From Niveispirillum irakense DSM 11586 (GTDB lineage Bacteria; Pseudomonadota; Alphaproteobacteria; Azospirillales; Azospirillaceae), in the NCBI RefSeq assembly GCF_000429645.1, contig NZ_KE386933.1, positions 186,001 to 250,000 of the forward strand: a DNA stretch of 64,000 nt. Direction: 5' to 3'. Below the pieces are notes generated by a model that saw only the letters and a program-made list of their open reading frames with translations, did no database searches and was not told the origin of the DNA. Positions 27,299 to 36,979 of the stretch are shown here, piece by piece; positions within the stretch are counted from its first letter, which is position 1, and each line of letters starts with the position of its first letter. The position numbers and the translations under genes are program-made.

Positions 27299-30200
27299 TT
27301 AGCCCTTGCGGCTCCACCAACCCCGCTTGGCTTTGACTTCGCCTTCGGCGGCGGGTGCGGGTGCGGGTACGGGTTCTGCGACCGGGGCCACCACAACCGG
27401 TTCGGCGACAGGTGCCGTCTCGGTCACGGCTGCTTCGGCAGCCGGTTCAGCAACCTTTTTGCGGCTGCGGGTGGGGCGCTTCTTCGGCTTTGCCTCTTCA
27501 GCCACCGGTTCGGCTTCCACGGCCGGGGCGACCACAACCGGTTCGGCGACGGGTGCCGTCTCGGTCACGGCTGCCTCGGCGGCCGGTTCCGCAACCTTTT
27601 TGCGGCTGCGGGTGGGACGCTTCTTCGGCTTTGCCTCTTCAGCCACCGGTTCGGCTTCCACGACCGGGGTCACCACGACCGGTTCGGCGATGGGTGCCGT
27701 CTCGGTCACGGCTGCCTCGGCGGCCGGTTCAGCAACCTTTTTGCGGCTGCGGGTGGGGCGCTTCTTCGGCTTAGCCTCTTCGGCTACCGGTTCGGCGGCT
27801 TCCACAACCGGTTCGCTCACCAGTTCCACCGGTGCATCGGCGGCAATGGCCGGCTCAGCCACCGGGGTGGCCTCGACCGGGGCTTCTGCGGCGACAGGCT
27901 CGGCGGCGGCCGGCTCTGCCTCGTCGCTCCCGTCATCACCTTCAGCCTCGCCTTCAGTGGCCTCCAGATCGGACATGCCCTCTTCACCGCGACGGCCACG
28001 GCGACGGCCACCACGCTTGCCACGACGGCGCTTCTTCTGCGCGTTTTCGTCGTCGCCATTGGTCGCGTCGGGGGCAGCATCCGTTTCGGAGCTTTCGTCA
28101 GCGACGGTGGCTTCTTCGGTCACGACACCATCGGCAGAGGCTTCCACCTCACCTTCGTCCGCATCCTCTTCGCCGGCCTCGCCATTGCCCTCGGGGCCAA
28201 AGCCTTCGCCCCGCTCACCCCGGCGGCGACGGCGACGACGGCGACGGCGATCCCGATCGCCATTGCTTTCGCCACGGGCGGCCTGCGGGGCGGTGGTTTC
28301 CACCGTCTCTTCGGCTTCCTCGGCGGCAATCGCTTCCTCGGCAACCTCGACCTCTTCGGTCTCCATCTGGCGTTCGGTCTGGGCGAATACGCGATCCGCG
28401 CTGACGGGTGCCACCGCGGCTTCATCAGCAGCCGTGCGGGCACGCAGACGCTCCAGCCGGTGGTCGGTACCGGTCAGATGATCATCGGCTTGCAGGTAGA
28501 CGCGCAAGCCATGGCGCCGTTCAATATCGGCCAGCGCTTCACGCTTGTGGTTCAGGATATAGAGCGTGACATGGGTGGCGCAGGTGACGGTGATTTCCGC
28601 CGAACGCTTGCGGATACCCTCTTCCTCCACGGCGCGCAGCACGGCGAGCGCCGCGCTTTCCTGGCTGCGGATCAGGCCGGTGCCCTGGCAGTGCGGGCAG
28701 CGTTCGAAATTGATCTCCTGCAGGCTGGGACGCAGGCGCTGACGCGACAGTTCCAGCAGGCCGAAGGCGGAGATGCGACCCAACTGGATGCGGGCGCGGT
28801 CGGCCTTCATCGCATCCTTCAGGCGCTTTTCGACGGCCGCGTTGTTGCGGCTATCTTCCATATCGATGAAGTCGATGACGATCAGGCCGGCCAGGTCGCG
28901 CAGACGCAACTGGCGGGCCACCTCTTCGGCGGCTTCCAGGTTGGTGCGCAGCGCCGTCTCCTCGATATTCCGTTCCTTGGTGGAGCGGCCGGAATTGACG
29001 TCGATGGCGACCAGCGCTTCGGTCTGGTTGATGACGATATAACCGCCGGACTTCAACTGGACGATGGGGTTGAACATCGTCTCGATGGCGCCCTCCACCT
29101 GGAACCGGTGGAACAGCGGGATGCCCTCATCCTGGTAAAGCTGAATTTTCTTGGCGTGGCTGGGCATCAGCATCCGCATGAAATCCTTGGCGGTGCGGTG
29201 GCCCTGCTCGCCCTCGACATAAACCTCGTCGATATCGCTGGAATAAAGATCGCGGATGGTGCGCTTGATGAGGTTGGCCTCTTCATAGATCAGCGCCGGG
29301 GCGACGGATTGCAGCGTCGTTTCCCGGATGCTGTCCCACAGACGCATCAGATATTCCAGATCGCGCCGGATTTCCGGCTTCGACCGTTCGATCCCGGCGG
29401 TGCGCAGGATGACGGACATGCCCGACGGCACGTCGAAATCCTCCAGCATTTCCTTCAGGCGCTTGCGATCAGCCGGGTTGGTGATCTTGCGGGAGATGCC
29501 ACCACCGCGGGGGGTGTTGGGCATCAGCACCGCATAACGGCCGGGCAGCGACAGGAAGGTGGTCAGGGCAGCGCCCTTGTTGCCGCGCTCTTCCTTCGTC
29601 ACCTGCACCAGCAGGATCTGCTTGCGCTTGATGACTTCCTGGATCTTGTAGCTTTTCAGCGGGCGGCGACGGGCCGGGCGGCTCTCTTCGCTTTCCAGCT
29701 CTTCTTCCACCAGATCGGCATCATCCTGCTGGACCTGGGTCTGCTGAGTCGGCGGCGGACCCCGGCGGCGGCGGCCGCGCCGTTCATCCCCCCGGCCATT
29801 GCTGTGGGTGAAGGGGGAGCCAGCGGCACCATTCTCGCCTGCCTCGGCGGTCGGGTCGCTATTGTCGCTGGTTTCGCCATCGGCATCGCCGATAAAGGCC
29901 GGCACAGAGCCAGCGCCATTGGCCTCATCCACCTCAATCGGGGCGGGGGCGGCACCGCCCACATCCTCCGGGGCAGCCGGCGGCGGGGCCTGTTCAATCG
30001 GCACTTCGCCGTCGGTTTCAGCTTCCGCGCGTTCCATCGCGCGGGCTTCCCGCTCTTCCGCCAGTTCCTGCTGTTCGCGCAGCAGGGCTTCACGGTCGGC
30101 GACCGGGATGCGGTAATAATCGGGATGGATTTCGGAGAAGGCGAGGAAACCGTGACGGTTGCCGCCATATTCGACGAAGGCCGCCTGGAGCGACGGCTCC

Positions 30201-30349
30201 ACCCGGATCACCCGGGCGAGATAGATATTGCCCTTGAGTTGCTTCCTGGAGGCGATCTCGAAATCAAGCTCTTCCAGGCGGTTACCATTGACCACGACGA
30301 CCCGGGTTTCTTCCGGATGCGTGGCATCGACAAGCATACGCTTGGCCAT
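27299..30349 (-). CDS. rne: Ribonuclease E
   Basis: From the ATG at 30349 (GGGGAAG upstream) the product has 1016 residues. The catalytic half opens MAKRMLVDATHPEETRVVVV with an S1 domain (about 35-90, containing a long acidic insertion near 95-230), the RNase E/G core (VNSGRSTKERNIEETALRTNLEAAEEVARQLRLRDLAGLIVIDFIDM holds the DNase I-like catalytic site), and the zinc link CPHCQGTG. The C-terminal half is low complexity: Arg-rich blocks (RRRRRRRR), acidic runs and three 47-residue repeats with the basic island KPKKRPTRSRKK. Such tails bind RNA and degradosome partners. A longer frame to 31087 runs through the leader and over the divergent gene and is not real. Confidence 0.96.
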   Translation of the reverse strand: MAKRMLVDATHPEETRVVVVNGNRLEELDFEIASRKQLKGNIYLARVIRVEPSLQAAFVEYGGNRHGFLAFSEIHPDYYRIPVADREALLREQQELAEEREARAMERAEAETDGEVPIEQAPPPAAPEDVGGAAPAPIEVDEANGAGSVPAFIGDADGETSDNSDPTAEAGENGAAGSPFTHSNGRGDERRGRRRRGPPPTQQTQVQQDDADLVEEELESEESRPARRRPLKSYKIQEVIKRKQILLVQVTKEERGNKGAALTTFLSLPGRYAVLMPNTPRGGGISRKITNPADRKRLKEMLEDFDVPSGMSVILRTAGIERSKPEIRRDLEYLMRLWDSIRETTLQSVAPALIYEEANLIKRTIRDLYSSDIDEVYVEGEQGHRTAKDFMRMLMPSHAKKIQLYQDEGIPLFHRFQVEGAIETMFNPIVQLKSGGYIVINQTEALVAIDVNSGRSTKERNIEETALRTNLEAAEEVARQLRLRDLAGLIVIDFIDMEDSRNNAAVEKRLKDAMKADRARIQLGRISAFGLLELSRQRLRPSLQEINFERCPHCQGTGLIRSQESAALAVLRAVEEEGIRKRSAEITVTCATHVTLYILNHKREALADIERRHGLRVYLQADDHLTGTDHRLERLRARTAADEAAVAPVSADRVFAQTERQMETEEVEVAEEAIAAEEAEETVETTAPQAARGESNGDRDRRRRRRRRRRGERGEGFGPEGNGEAGEEDADEGEVEASADGVVTEEATVADESSETDAAPDATNGDDENAQKKRRRGKRGGRRRGRRGEEGMSDLEATEGEAEGDDGSDEAEPAAAEPVAAEAPVEATPVAEPAIAADAPVELVSEPVVEAAEPVAEEAKPKKRPTRSRKKVAEPAAEAAVTETAPIAEPVVVTPVVEAEPVAEEAKPKKRPTRSRKKVAEPAAEAAVTETAPVAEPVVVAPAVEAEPVAEEAKPKKRPTRSRKKVAEPAAEAAVTETAPVAEPVVVAPVAEPVPAPAPAAEGEVKAKRGWWSRKG
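27371..27793 (-). repeat. Three 141-bp tandem repeats inside the rne tail
   Basis: The segment encodes three in-frame copies of a 47-residue unit starting EPVAEEAKPKKRPTRSRKKV. The copies are nearly identical at DNA level (a few substitutions), so unequal exchange or slippage could change copy number without a frameshift. Confidence 0.9.
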
Positions 30350-30906
30350 ATGTCTTCCCCGTGGCATAAGCGCCGCCCGCCCGTGCGACGGGACGGAGGG
30401 CGACGACCTGCCACCATATTGGTGCGAGGCACACAGGAAAGGGCGGTACGCGGCGTCGAACAGCGCTGCCCGGAATTGGGAAGCAGCCAGGACGCAATCC
30501 CGACCTTTGCCGGGTCTTGCTCCGGTTAACCGGAGCAAGGCCAGCCTCAAGGTTTCCACAGCACCACGTCCCGCCGGGACAATCCCGAAGGCGTCACGAT
30601 CATCGGGGGCGACGGCGACAAAGCAAAAGCCGGCAGCACGGGTCCCGAAGCGCGACGCCGAAGCCCGGTGCAGGACCTGGGCAGGACGCGGTTGTCGCAA
30701 GCGACACCATAAACATTCCCGGCCCCCTTCTACAATGGAAGATTTGTACAGGGCCATGCCGTGATGTGTGTTTTCCATCCCACGGTCGGATTGAGATTCG
30801 CCGCAGATGAAGCGATTTCTCATCATCGCCGTTGAAGTGCCTGATTTTCCGTGCCTATAACGGATCAGACGATCCCGTCGGTCCATGGGGGAGGGGAGCG
30901 GAGCGC
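30350..30906. promoter_or_regulatory. Divergent control region and long leader of rne
   Basis: About 560 bases lie between the start of rne (minus) and the start of the amidase (plus). The region codes for nothing convincing. Toward rne it contains a perfect 24-bp palindrome (30516-30539) and other GC-rich dyads that would fold in a long 5' leader. In enterobacteria the rne leader mediates autoregulation by RNase E, so the same is plausible here. Promoter boxes were not convincing. Confidence 0.5.
30516..30539. repeat. Perfect 24-bp palindrome upstream of rne
   Basis: CTTGCTCCGGTT followed directly by its reverse complement, centred on 30527/30528, 167 bases before the rne ATG. In RNA it forms a ~9-bp hairpin with a six-base GUUAAC loop; as DNA it could be an operator. 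Confidence 0.75.
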
Positions 30907-32226
30907 GTGCGGCGTTCTTGTCAGCCAGCATTTGCAGTCCCCATCCGTGCCTGGCGCGCCTTTTTGGCGTTGCTGGCATGGCTGCTTGCGTGCGCGCTGA
31001 TGCCGGCCCTTGCGGGCGCGCAGCCGGTGCAAACCGCGGCCATCCAGGCCCCGCCATTGCCTGTCCCGGCCCAGGTGCTGGATGCAAGGCTGGGTGTGCA
31101 TCCCGACAAAACCCGCTTCGTCATGGAACTGACGGAGGCTGTGGCCTTCCGTGTGGAACCGCAGGCCAGCCCGGCCAGCGTCGTGGTGGAACTGGGCAAT
31201 GCCCGCTGGGCCGGTGGCATCCTGCCGGGGCGGGGGCTGGTGTCCGCCATCGCGTCGGAGATGGTGACGGCGGATCGGCTGCGGCTGGTGCTGGCCACCA
31301 CCGTGCCGGTGCGCATCGCCTGGGCAGAAGTGATCCCGCCGCGCGATGGCAAGCCACCACGCTTCATCCTGGACCTGGAACCTTCTGCCGGGGCGGCTGC
31401 CGACCGCCGGGCGGTGGGGAGTCTTTCCCCGCTGCCGGGTACCGGCGGGACCAGTGCGGCCACCGTTGCCGCCTCCCTGGCATCGGCGCCCAGGCCGCCG
31501 ATTCCCCCCAAGGAGCGGCCCAAGGCACCGGAATTGCCGCTGATCGTGCTGGATGCCGGCCATGGCGGGCAGGATCCCGGCGCCATCGGCGTCAATGGCA
31601 TCCATGAAAAGGATGTGACCCTGGCCATGGCGCGGGAATTGCGGCGCCAGCTATTGGCAACGGGCCGGTACCGCGTGGTGATGACGCGGGACAAGGATGT
31701 GTTCCTGCCGCTGCGTGATCGGGCAGCCGTGGCGCGGTCCAATGACGCGCATCTTTTCATATCCCTTCATGCCGACAGCATGTCGTCCAGGAAAGTGCGC
31801 GGCCTGTCGGTCTATACCCTGTCGGACAAGGCGTCGGACCGTGAGGCAGAAATGCTGGCCCAGCGCGAAAACAAGGCGGATGCGGCCGGCGGGCTGAACC
31901 TGAAGACCCAGAGTGCAGAGGTCGCCAATATCCTGATCAGCCTGTCGCAGCGGGAAAAGATGAACCAGTCCCGCCGCTTCGCCGGTCTGGTGGTTTCCAG
32001 CCTGGACAAGAATATCGCGGTTCTGCCATCGCCCCTGCGTTCCGCCGGCTTTGGCGTGCTGACGGCGCCGGATGTCCCGTCTGTCCTGGTGGAGATGGGC
32101 TATCTCTCCCATGCCCAGGATGCGTCCCTTCTGAACAATGCCACCCATCGCCGCCGCATGGCTGCTTCTCTCGTGCGTGCCGTGGATGGCTACTTTTCGC
32201 CGGGCGCGGGGCGGAAGCGGTCATGA
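30907..32226 (+). CDS. amiC: N-acetylmuramoyl-L-alanine amidase (AmiC type)
   Basis: Using the GTG at 30907 (GGGGAG upstream) the product has 439 residues: signal peptide (about 1-38, ending LAGA-Q), an AMIN domain (about 55-150) for envelope targeting, a proline-rich linker, and an Amidase_3 zinc hydrolase (about 213-430). Zinc and catalytic residues are visible: His219 in LDAGHGGQDPG, Glu234 in HEKD, His288 in SLHADS and Glu396 in VLVEMGYLSH. It cleaves the bond between MurNAc and L-Ala to split septal peptidoglycan. No ATG lies in the right place; the frame is open back to a TTG at 30832. PBP1A follows on the same strand. Confidence 0.92.
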   Translation: MRRSCQPAFAVPIRAWRAFLALLAWLLACALMPALAGAQPVQTAAIQAPPLPVPAQVLDARLGVHPDKTRFVMELTEAVAFRVEPQASPASVVVELGNARWAGGILPGRGLVSAIASEMVTADRLRLVLATTVPVRIAWAEVIPPRDGKPPRFILDLEPSAGAAADRRAVGSLSPLPGTGGTSAATVAASLASAPRPPIPPKERPKAPELPLIVLDAGHGGQDPGAIGVNGIHEKDVTLAMARELRRQLLATGRYRVVMTRDKDVFLPLRDRAAVARSNDAHLFISLHADSMSSRKVRGLSVYTLSDKASDREAEMLAQRENKADAAGGLNLKTQSAEVANILISLSQREKMNQSRRFAGLVVSSLDKNIAVLPSPLRSAGFGVLTAPDVPSVLVEMGYLSHAQDASLLNNATHRRRMAASLVRAVDGYFSPGAGRKRS

Positions 32227-32364
32227 CCGCGACATAATCCGCCGGACATTGATACATTAAGTGCGGTAGACGGCGGGCCGAATGCGCGGCACCGCTGTTC
32301 TGTTGCTATCTGGGGCAAATTGGACCGGTGCCGCATCAAAGGCGCCGGGCGGACGGGTTGAACG

Positions 32365-34929
32365 ATGAATCGCGTGGCGAAGGGGATCCTGCTGGGCGGC
32401 GTGGCGCTGGCCACGGTGGCAATTGGTGCGGGTGTCGGCGTTGGTGTGCTGGGCTATATGCATTACAGCCAGGGACTGCCCGACCATACGCAGCTTGCTA
32501 ATTACACGCCCTCGGTGGCCACCCGCGTCCATGCTGGCGATGGCCGTCTGGTGGCGGAATTCGCCAGTGAACGCCGCGTCTTCGTGCCCATTGCTGCCGT
32601 GCCGTCGCGCGTCGTTCATGCGTTTGTGTCGGCCGAGGATCAGAATTTCTTCAGCCATCATGGTGTGGACTGGCTGGCCGTGGTGCGCGCCCAGCTTCAG
32701 AACCTCAAGAATATCGGGTCCGGCCGGCGGCCCATCGGCGCGTCCACCATCACCCAGCAGGTGACGCGTATCTTCCTGCTGTCCAACGAAGTCTCCTATG
32801 TCCGCAAGATCAAGGAAGCGATCCTGGCCAACCGCATCGAAGATGCGATGACCAAGGACCAGATCCTTGAAATCTATATGAACGAGATTTTCCTGGGCAA
32901 CCGCGCCTATGGCGTGGGGGCGGCGGCGCTCAACTATTTCAACAAGTCGCTGGATGAATTGACCGTGGCCGAGGCGGCCTTCCTGGCCAGCCTGCCCAAG
33001 GCGCCGGACCGCTATTACCGCGAACGTCATCGCGACGCGGCCATCGCCCGGCGCAACTATGTCATCGGCCGCATGCAGGATGATGGCTATATCAGCCGTG
33101 AAGAGGCCGATGCCGCCAGGGCCGAGCCGCTGACCTTCGCCGATCGCAGCGGTGATGAGCAGGTCCGTGCCGATTACTTCATCGAGGAAGTGCGCCGCGA
33201 ACTGGCCAAGCTCTATGGCGAGCAGACGCTTTATGCCGGCGGACTGTCCGTCCGCACCACGCTGGACCCGCATCTTCAGGCTGCCGCGTCCACCGCGCTG
33301 CGCCAGGGCTTGATGGCCTATGACCGGCGTGATGGCTGGCGCGGCCCCATCGCCCATCTGGACAGCCTGGATGGCTGGCAGGAAAAGCTGGACGAGGTGC
33401 GCATCCCCCCCGGCGGGGAGGAATGGGATGTGGCCGTGGTGCAGGGCACCGGGGCCGATGCGGTTTCCGTCACCCTGGCGGATGGCCGGGAGGGCACGAT
33501 CCCGCTGGCCGAGCTGAAATGGGCCCGCAAGGTGGAAAATGGCCGCTATGTCGGCCCTTCCATCCAGAAAGCCTCTGACGCCCTGTCGCCCGGCGATGTC
33601 ATCTTTGTGGAGGCGCTGGGCACCAAGGAGGAGAAGAGCGACAAGGGCGGACAGTTCGCCCTGCGCCAGATCCCGGAAGTGCAGGGCGCCCTGGTGGCGA
33701 TCGACCCGCATACGGGGCGCGTCATGGCCATGTCAGGTGGGTTCAGCGCCCGGATCAGCGTGTTCAACCGCGCGACCCAGGCGATGCGCCAGCCCGGTTC
33801 CGCCTTCAAGCCCTTCGTCTATCTGACGGCTTTGGACCATGGGTTCACGCCCAGCACCCTGGTGCTGGATGCGCCCATCGCCCTGGACCAGGGGCCCGGC
33901 CTGCCGAAATGGAAGCCCAACAATTACAGCGACAAATTCTATGGCCCCACGCCGCTGCGCGTCGGGATCGAGAAGTCGCGCAATGTCATGACCGTGCGTC
34001 TGGCCCAATATGTGGGGATGGAGCCGATAGCCGAAACCGCCCGGCGTTTTGGCATCACCGATAATCTGCCCCATCAGCTTGCCATGTCGTTGGGGGCGGG
34101 GGAAACGACGGTGCTGCGCCTGACCACGGCTTACGCCATGCTGGTCAATGGCGGCCGCAAGATCGAGCCCAGCTTCATCGACCGGGTGCAGGACCGGAAC
34201 GGCAAGACCGTTTATCGGCATGATCAGCGTGATTGCGTCGGCTGCCAGATGCCGCTGGAAGCGGTGGCCGCCCCGCCGGAAAATGGCACCATCCCTGTGC
34301 CCCAGGTGATGCCTGCCGCCGCAACCGGCGCCCTGCCGGTGGCCCCGCCGCTGCCTGATCCCAACACCGTCCCCGTCGTTCCCGATGACCGCGAGCAGGT
34401 GGATGATCCGCGTACCGTCTATCAGGTCGTCTCCATGCTGGAAGGTGTGGTTCAGCGGGGTACAGCCGCCCGGCTGAAGGAAATTGGCAAGCCGGTGGCC
34501 GGCAAGACAGGCACCACCAACGATTCGATGGATGCCTGGTTCGTCGGCTTTTCCCCCGATCTGGCCGTGGGTGTCTTTGTCGGTTATGACCAGCCGCGCT
34601 CCCTCGGCGACCGGGAAACCGGCTCCTCCATCGCGGTGCCGATCTTCAAGGATTTCATGAGCGTGGCCTTGAAGGACCAGCCGGCCACGCCCTTCCGTAT
34701 CCCGCCCGGCCTGCAACTGATGCGGGTCAACCCGGAGAATGGCCGCGCTGTGCCGCCGGGCACCCCCGGCGCCATCTGGGAGGGCTTCATTCCGGGCACG
34801 GAGCCGACCAGCGGGCAGGGCGTGCTGGATGGTGGTGACGGGGGCGCCAGTTTTGTTTCCGGCGGCCAGCCGGGCGCAGCCCCCCCGCCGCCGCCTTCCA
34901 TCGGGACCGGCACCGGCGGGGTTTACTGA
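32365..34929 (+). CDS. mrcA: Penicillin-binding protein 1A (bifunctional transglycosylase/transpeptidase)
   Basis: An 854-residue class A PBP. An N-terminal helix (about 8-30) anchors it. The GT51 transglycosylase has EDQNFFSHHGVD and GASTITQQVTR. An OB-like insertion follows (about 320-430). The transpeptidase has SxxK at Ser479-Lys482 (GSAFKP), SRN at 538-540 and KTG at 714-716. The end is a Gly/Pro-rich tail. It polymerises and cross-links peptidoglycan. It lies 138 bases after the amidase; the gap can form a stem (32286-32294 with 32326-32334) in the leader. The amidase-PBP1A pairing is common in alphaproteobacteria. Confidence 0.96.
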   Translation: MNRVAKGILLGGVALATVAIGAGVGVGVLGYMHYSQGLPDHTQLANYTPSVATRVHAGDGRLVAEFASERRVFVPIAAVPSRVVHAFVSAEDQNFFSHHGVDWLAVVRAQLQNLKNIGSGRRPIGASTITQQVTRIFLLSNEVSYVRKIKEAILANRIEDAMTKDQILEIYMNEIFLGNRAYGVGAAALNYFNKSLDELTVAEAAFLASLPKAPDRYYRERHRDAAIARRNYVIGRMQDDGYISREEADAARAEPLTFADRSGDEQVRADYFIEEVRRELAKLYGEQTLYAGGLSVRTTLDPHLQAAASTALRQGLMAYDRRDGWRGPIAHLDSLDGWQEKLDEVRIPPGGEEWDVAVVQGTGADAVSVTLADGREGTIPLAELKWARKVENGRYVGPSIQKASDALSPGDVIFVEALGTKEEKSDKGGQFALRQIPEVQGALVAIDPHTGRVMAMSGGFSARISVFNRATQAMRQPGSAFKPFVYLTALDHGFTPSTLVLDAPIALDQGPGLPKWKPNNYSDKFYGPTPLRVGIEKSRNVMTVRLAQYVGMEPIAETARRFGITDNLPHQLAMSLGAGETTVLRLTTAYAMLVNGGRKIEPSFIDRVQDRNGKTVYRHDQRDCVGCQMPLEAVAAPPENGTIPVPQVMPAAATGALPVAPPLPDPNTVPVVPDDREQVDDPRTVYQVVSMLEGVVQRGTAARLKEIGKPVAGKTGTTNDSMDAWFVGFSPDLAVGVFVGYDQPRSLGDRETGSSIAVPIFKDFMSVALKDQPATPFRIPPGLQLMRVNPENGRAVPPGTPGAIWEGFIPGTEPTSGQGVLDGGDGGASFVSGGQPGAAPPPPPSIGTGTGGVY

Positions 34930-34976
34930 TCCGGGAGATTTCGTGCTCCCCCACTCGCCGGGACGGGCGCATCCGC

Positions 34977-35024
34977 GCCCTAGAGCCGTGTGCGTTTAAT
35001 CGGAAACGCACACGGCTCTAGGGC
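34977..35024. repeat. Perfect 21-bp inverted repeat
   Basis: Arms 34977-34997 and 35004-35024 are exact reverse complements (the left arm opens GCCCTAGAGCCGTGTGCG) around a 6-base spacer. It could terminate transcription from PBP1A, though no T-run follows. The CTAG near both ends resembles the ends of the adjacent element. Confidence 0.8.
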
Positions 35025-35083
35025 CTTGTTCAGCGAGCAGATTCACGCTCCAAAGCGATTCCGCTTTTCCGCGATCTGCCCTA

Positions 35084-35242
35084 GAGTTTGTCAGGGTTAG
35101 GTTGGATCAACCTACACCGTCACCCATGCTGCGGCCGGGGTCCAGGCTCACAAGCGCATTGCTCTACGAAACTGGACCCCGGCCTGCGCCGGGGTGACGG
35201 TGGTGAGAACCATTTCTGATTTCAACTAAACCTGACAGACTC
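35084..35242. mobile_element. MITE-like element, second family (159 bp)
   Basis: Terminal inverted repeats begin GAGTTTGTCAGGGTTAG at the left; the right end, reversed, reads GAGTCTGTCAGGTTTAG. CTA/TAG flank them. The interior (35117-35201) is a diverged form of the palindromic core of the 195-bp MITEs, including GCCGGGGTCCAG and TTGCTCTACGAA. So the two families share a core but have different ends. Confidence 0.75.
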
Positions 35243-35270
35243 TAGGCGGATTGGTATCGAGCGCCCCCCA

Positions 35271-36692
35271 TCACACCTGATAGGCCAGCCGCAGGCCGCC
35301 CCAGTGGCGGCCGGCAACGGTGATGGGGGCGGAGCAATCCTTCATCAACGCGAATCGGCCATTGCCCATGTCGCGACGATAGGCCTGTAACAGAAAGGGC
35401 CTTGTGTTGCGGCCGGCGGCCAGCCCCACCCGGTCATTGAAGATGCGGCGGTTGCGGCAGTTGGCGCCGTTCCAGGCCGGGTCGCCGGGCCGTTGGGGCT
35501 GGCTGAATTTCTTGTTGTGCGTGGGCAGATAGCCGTTGCGGTCCACCGCCGCGCAGAACACCACCTTGTCCGACAGGCCCAGGGCCGCCTCCTGCACCTC
35601 CGGCAGCAGCCGGTCGGTCAGGGTGGTGAAGCGGGCCATGTGCTGTTGCGGGTCACTGCCGGCAATGGGCGCGTAATGCTCGTCAAACAGGTCGGCTAGC
35701 TGGATCGTGCCATCGGCCAGCGCCCGCTCAAAAGCAGCACTGATCCGCGCGGCCCCTTCCTGCACGGTGCGGATATAGGGTGTGTCGACCGTCTCCACAT
35801 CCAGTTCCGCCGTATTGCCGATCAGCTTTTCCGACAGGCTCAACAGGCTGTTCAGCCGTTCGCTGGCCTGGGTCAGGGAACGGCTGGAATTTGCCACCCC
35901 GCCGGCCAGCCCGCCGATGCGGCTATCCACCGCGCCGATGGATCGGCCGATGGCGTTGGCGGCCTCGTCGATCTGCTCCTGCTCCCCGTCCACCTCGCCC
36001 ATCGCGTCGGCCAGACTGCGCATCACCTGGCCGATCTGGTTGGTTTCGCTGCGCACGCTGCCGGCCTTGGCCACACCGGCGGCGCTGCGTGTGGAAAGGG
36101 CTTTTACCTGGGCGGTCAGGTCGCGCAGGGTGGCGTCGATCTCCTGCGTCGCTTCTGCGGTCTTATTCGCCAGGGCCTTGACCTCTGTGGCCACCACGGC
36201 GAAACCGCGCCCGGCATCGCCGGCACGCGCCGCCTCGATGGTGGCATTAAGGGCCAGAAGGTTGGTCTGTTTGGCGATGGTATTGATCTCGCCGGCCACC
36301 CGGCCCACCCGGTTCAGCGCTTCGGTCAGGCCGGCAAGCTGCTGTTCGATCCCGGTTACATCCTCGGCAAGGGCGCGGATTTCCCCCAGCGCATGTTCGA
36401 CCTGTTCGCGGCTGGCCACGGCCTCCCGCCGGGCCTTGGCGGTCACGTCGCGCGCCTTGGCCGTGGCGGCCGTCACCCGCGCATTGCCGGTGGCCATTTC
36501 ATGCGCTTCCTGTTTCAGCGCCTCGAAAATATGGGCCTGTTCGGATACCCGGCCGCTGACATCATCCACATGGCCGGCAATATCCGCGATGGTGACGCCC
36601 AGGGTGCCGATCTCACGGGCAAGCTCCGCGATTGCGGCATTGGTGCGATGGGCCTTGGTGCCGGAATCATTCCAGCTATGGGCGTGATCCAT
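35271..36692 (-). CDS. Soluble methyl-accepting chemotaxis-type receptor with C-terminal sensor domain
   Basis: A 473-residue protein without signal peptide or membrane helix. Residues ~20-320 are the coiled-coil signalling domain, with the conserved hairpin tip [31 protein letters not shown]. Residues ~325-473 form a separate domain ([30 protein letters not shown], then [20 protein letters not shown] and [19 protein letters not shown]) that resembles a Cache/PAS-like fold. The order is reversed relative to usual receptors. It likely senses a cytosolic signal and feeds a CheA array. No che genes are nearby. The start at 36692 gives an N-terminus of polar residues ([11 protein letters not shown]). 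Confidence 0.85.
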   Translation of the reverse strand: MDHAHSWNDSGTKAHRTNAAIAELAREIGTLGVTIADIAGHVDDVSGRVSEQAHIFEALKQEAHEMATGNARVTAATAKARDVTAKARREAVASREQVEHALGEIRALAEDVTGIEQQLAGLTEALNRVGRVAGEINTIAKQTNLLALNATIEAARAGDAGRGFAVVATEVKALANKTAEATQEIDATLRDLTAQVKALSTRSAAGVAKAGSVRSETNQIGQVMRSLADAMGEVDGEQEQIDEAANAIGRSIGAVDSRIGGLAGGVANSSRSLTQASERLNSLLSLSEKLIGNTAELDVETVDTPYIRTVQEGAARISAAFERALADGTIQLADLFDEHYAPIAGSDPQQHMARFTTLTDRLLPEVQEAALGLSDKVVFCAAVDRNGYLPTHNKKFSQPQRPGDPAWNGANCRNRRIFNDRVGLAAGRNTRPFLLQAYRRDMGNGRFALMKDCSAPITVAGRHWGGLRLAYQV

Positions 36693-36979
36693 TGTACCTC
36701 CCGATGGCCGCGGGGATTTGGATCTATCCCCGCTTGCGACTTTTGTTTGTCATTTTTCATTAAAGGTGAACGCTCGCCTGCCGCGAAGCTATAGGCCTTT
36801 GGTCGATTTTTCCGCGATACACCCCCGTTCCCGACCTTGTCACCGCCAAGCCATGCCGGATGGCGGCAGCAGGCCCAACGGTCGGGCGGTGGACAGCGGC
36901 CCCGTGGCTTGCCATAACGGGCACAGCCTGAAGAAACGCCCCTGGACGGGCGCCCAACATTGAATGGATGGTCATTCCC

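Larger units (their letters stand above)
34930..35270. other. Repeat-rich intergenic region
   Basis: About 340 bases between convergent genes (PBP1A and the chemoreceptor) hold a 21-bp inverted repeat (34977-35024), a spacer with the motif GATTCCGCTTTTCCGCGATC, and a 159-bp MITE-like element (35084-35242). No coding potential seen. Confidence 0.7.

Noticed and set aside
28460-30529. 689-codon plus-strand frame opposite rne
   Set aside because: Antisense to the conserved catalytic half of RNase E; composition follows the complement of its codons.
30350-31087. N-terminal extension of RNase E to 31087
   Set aside because: The added 246 residues have no family similarity, overlap the divergent amidase gene, and the ATG at 30349 has a good ribosome site and the conserved start.
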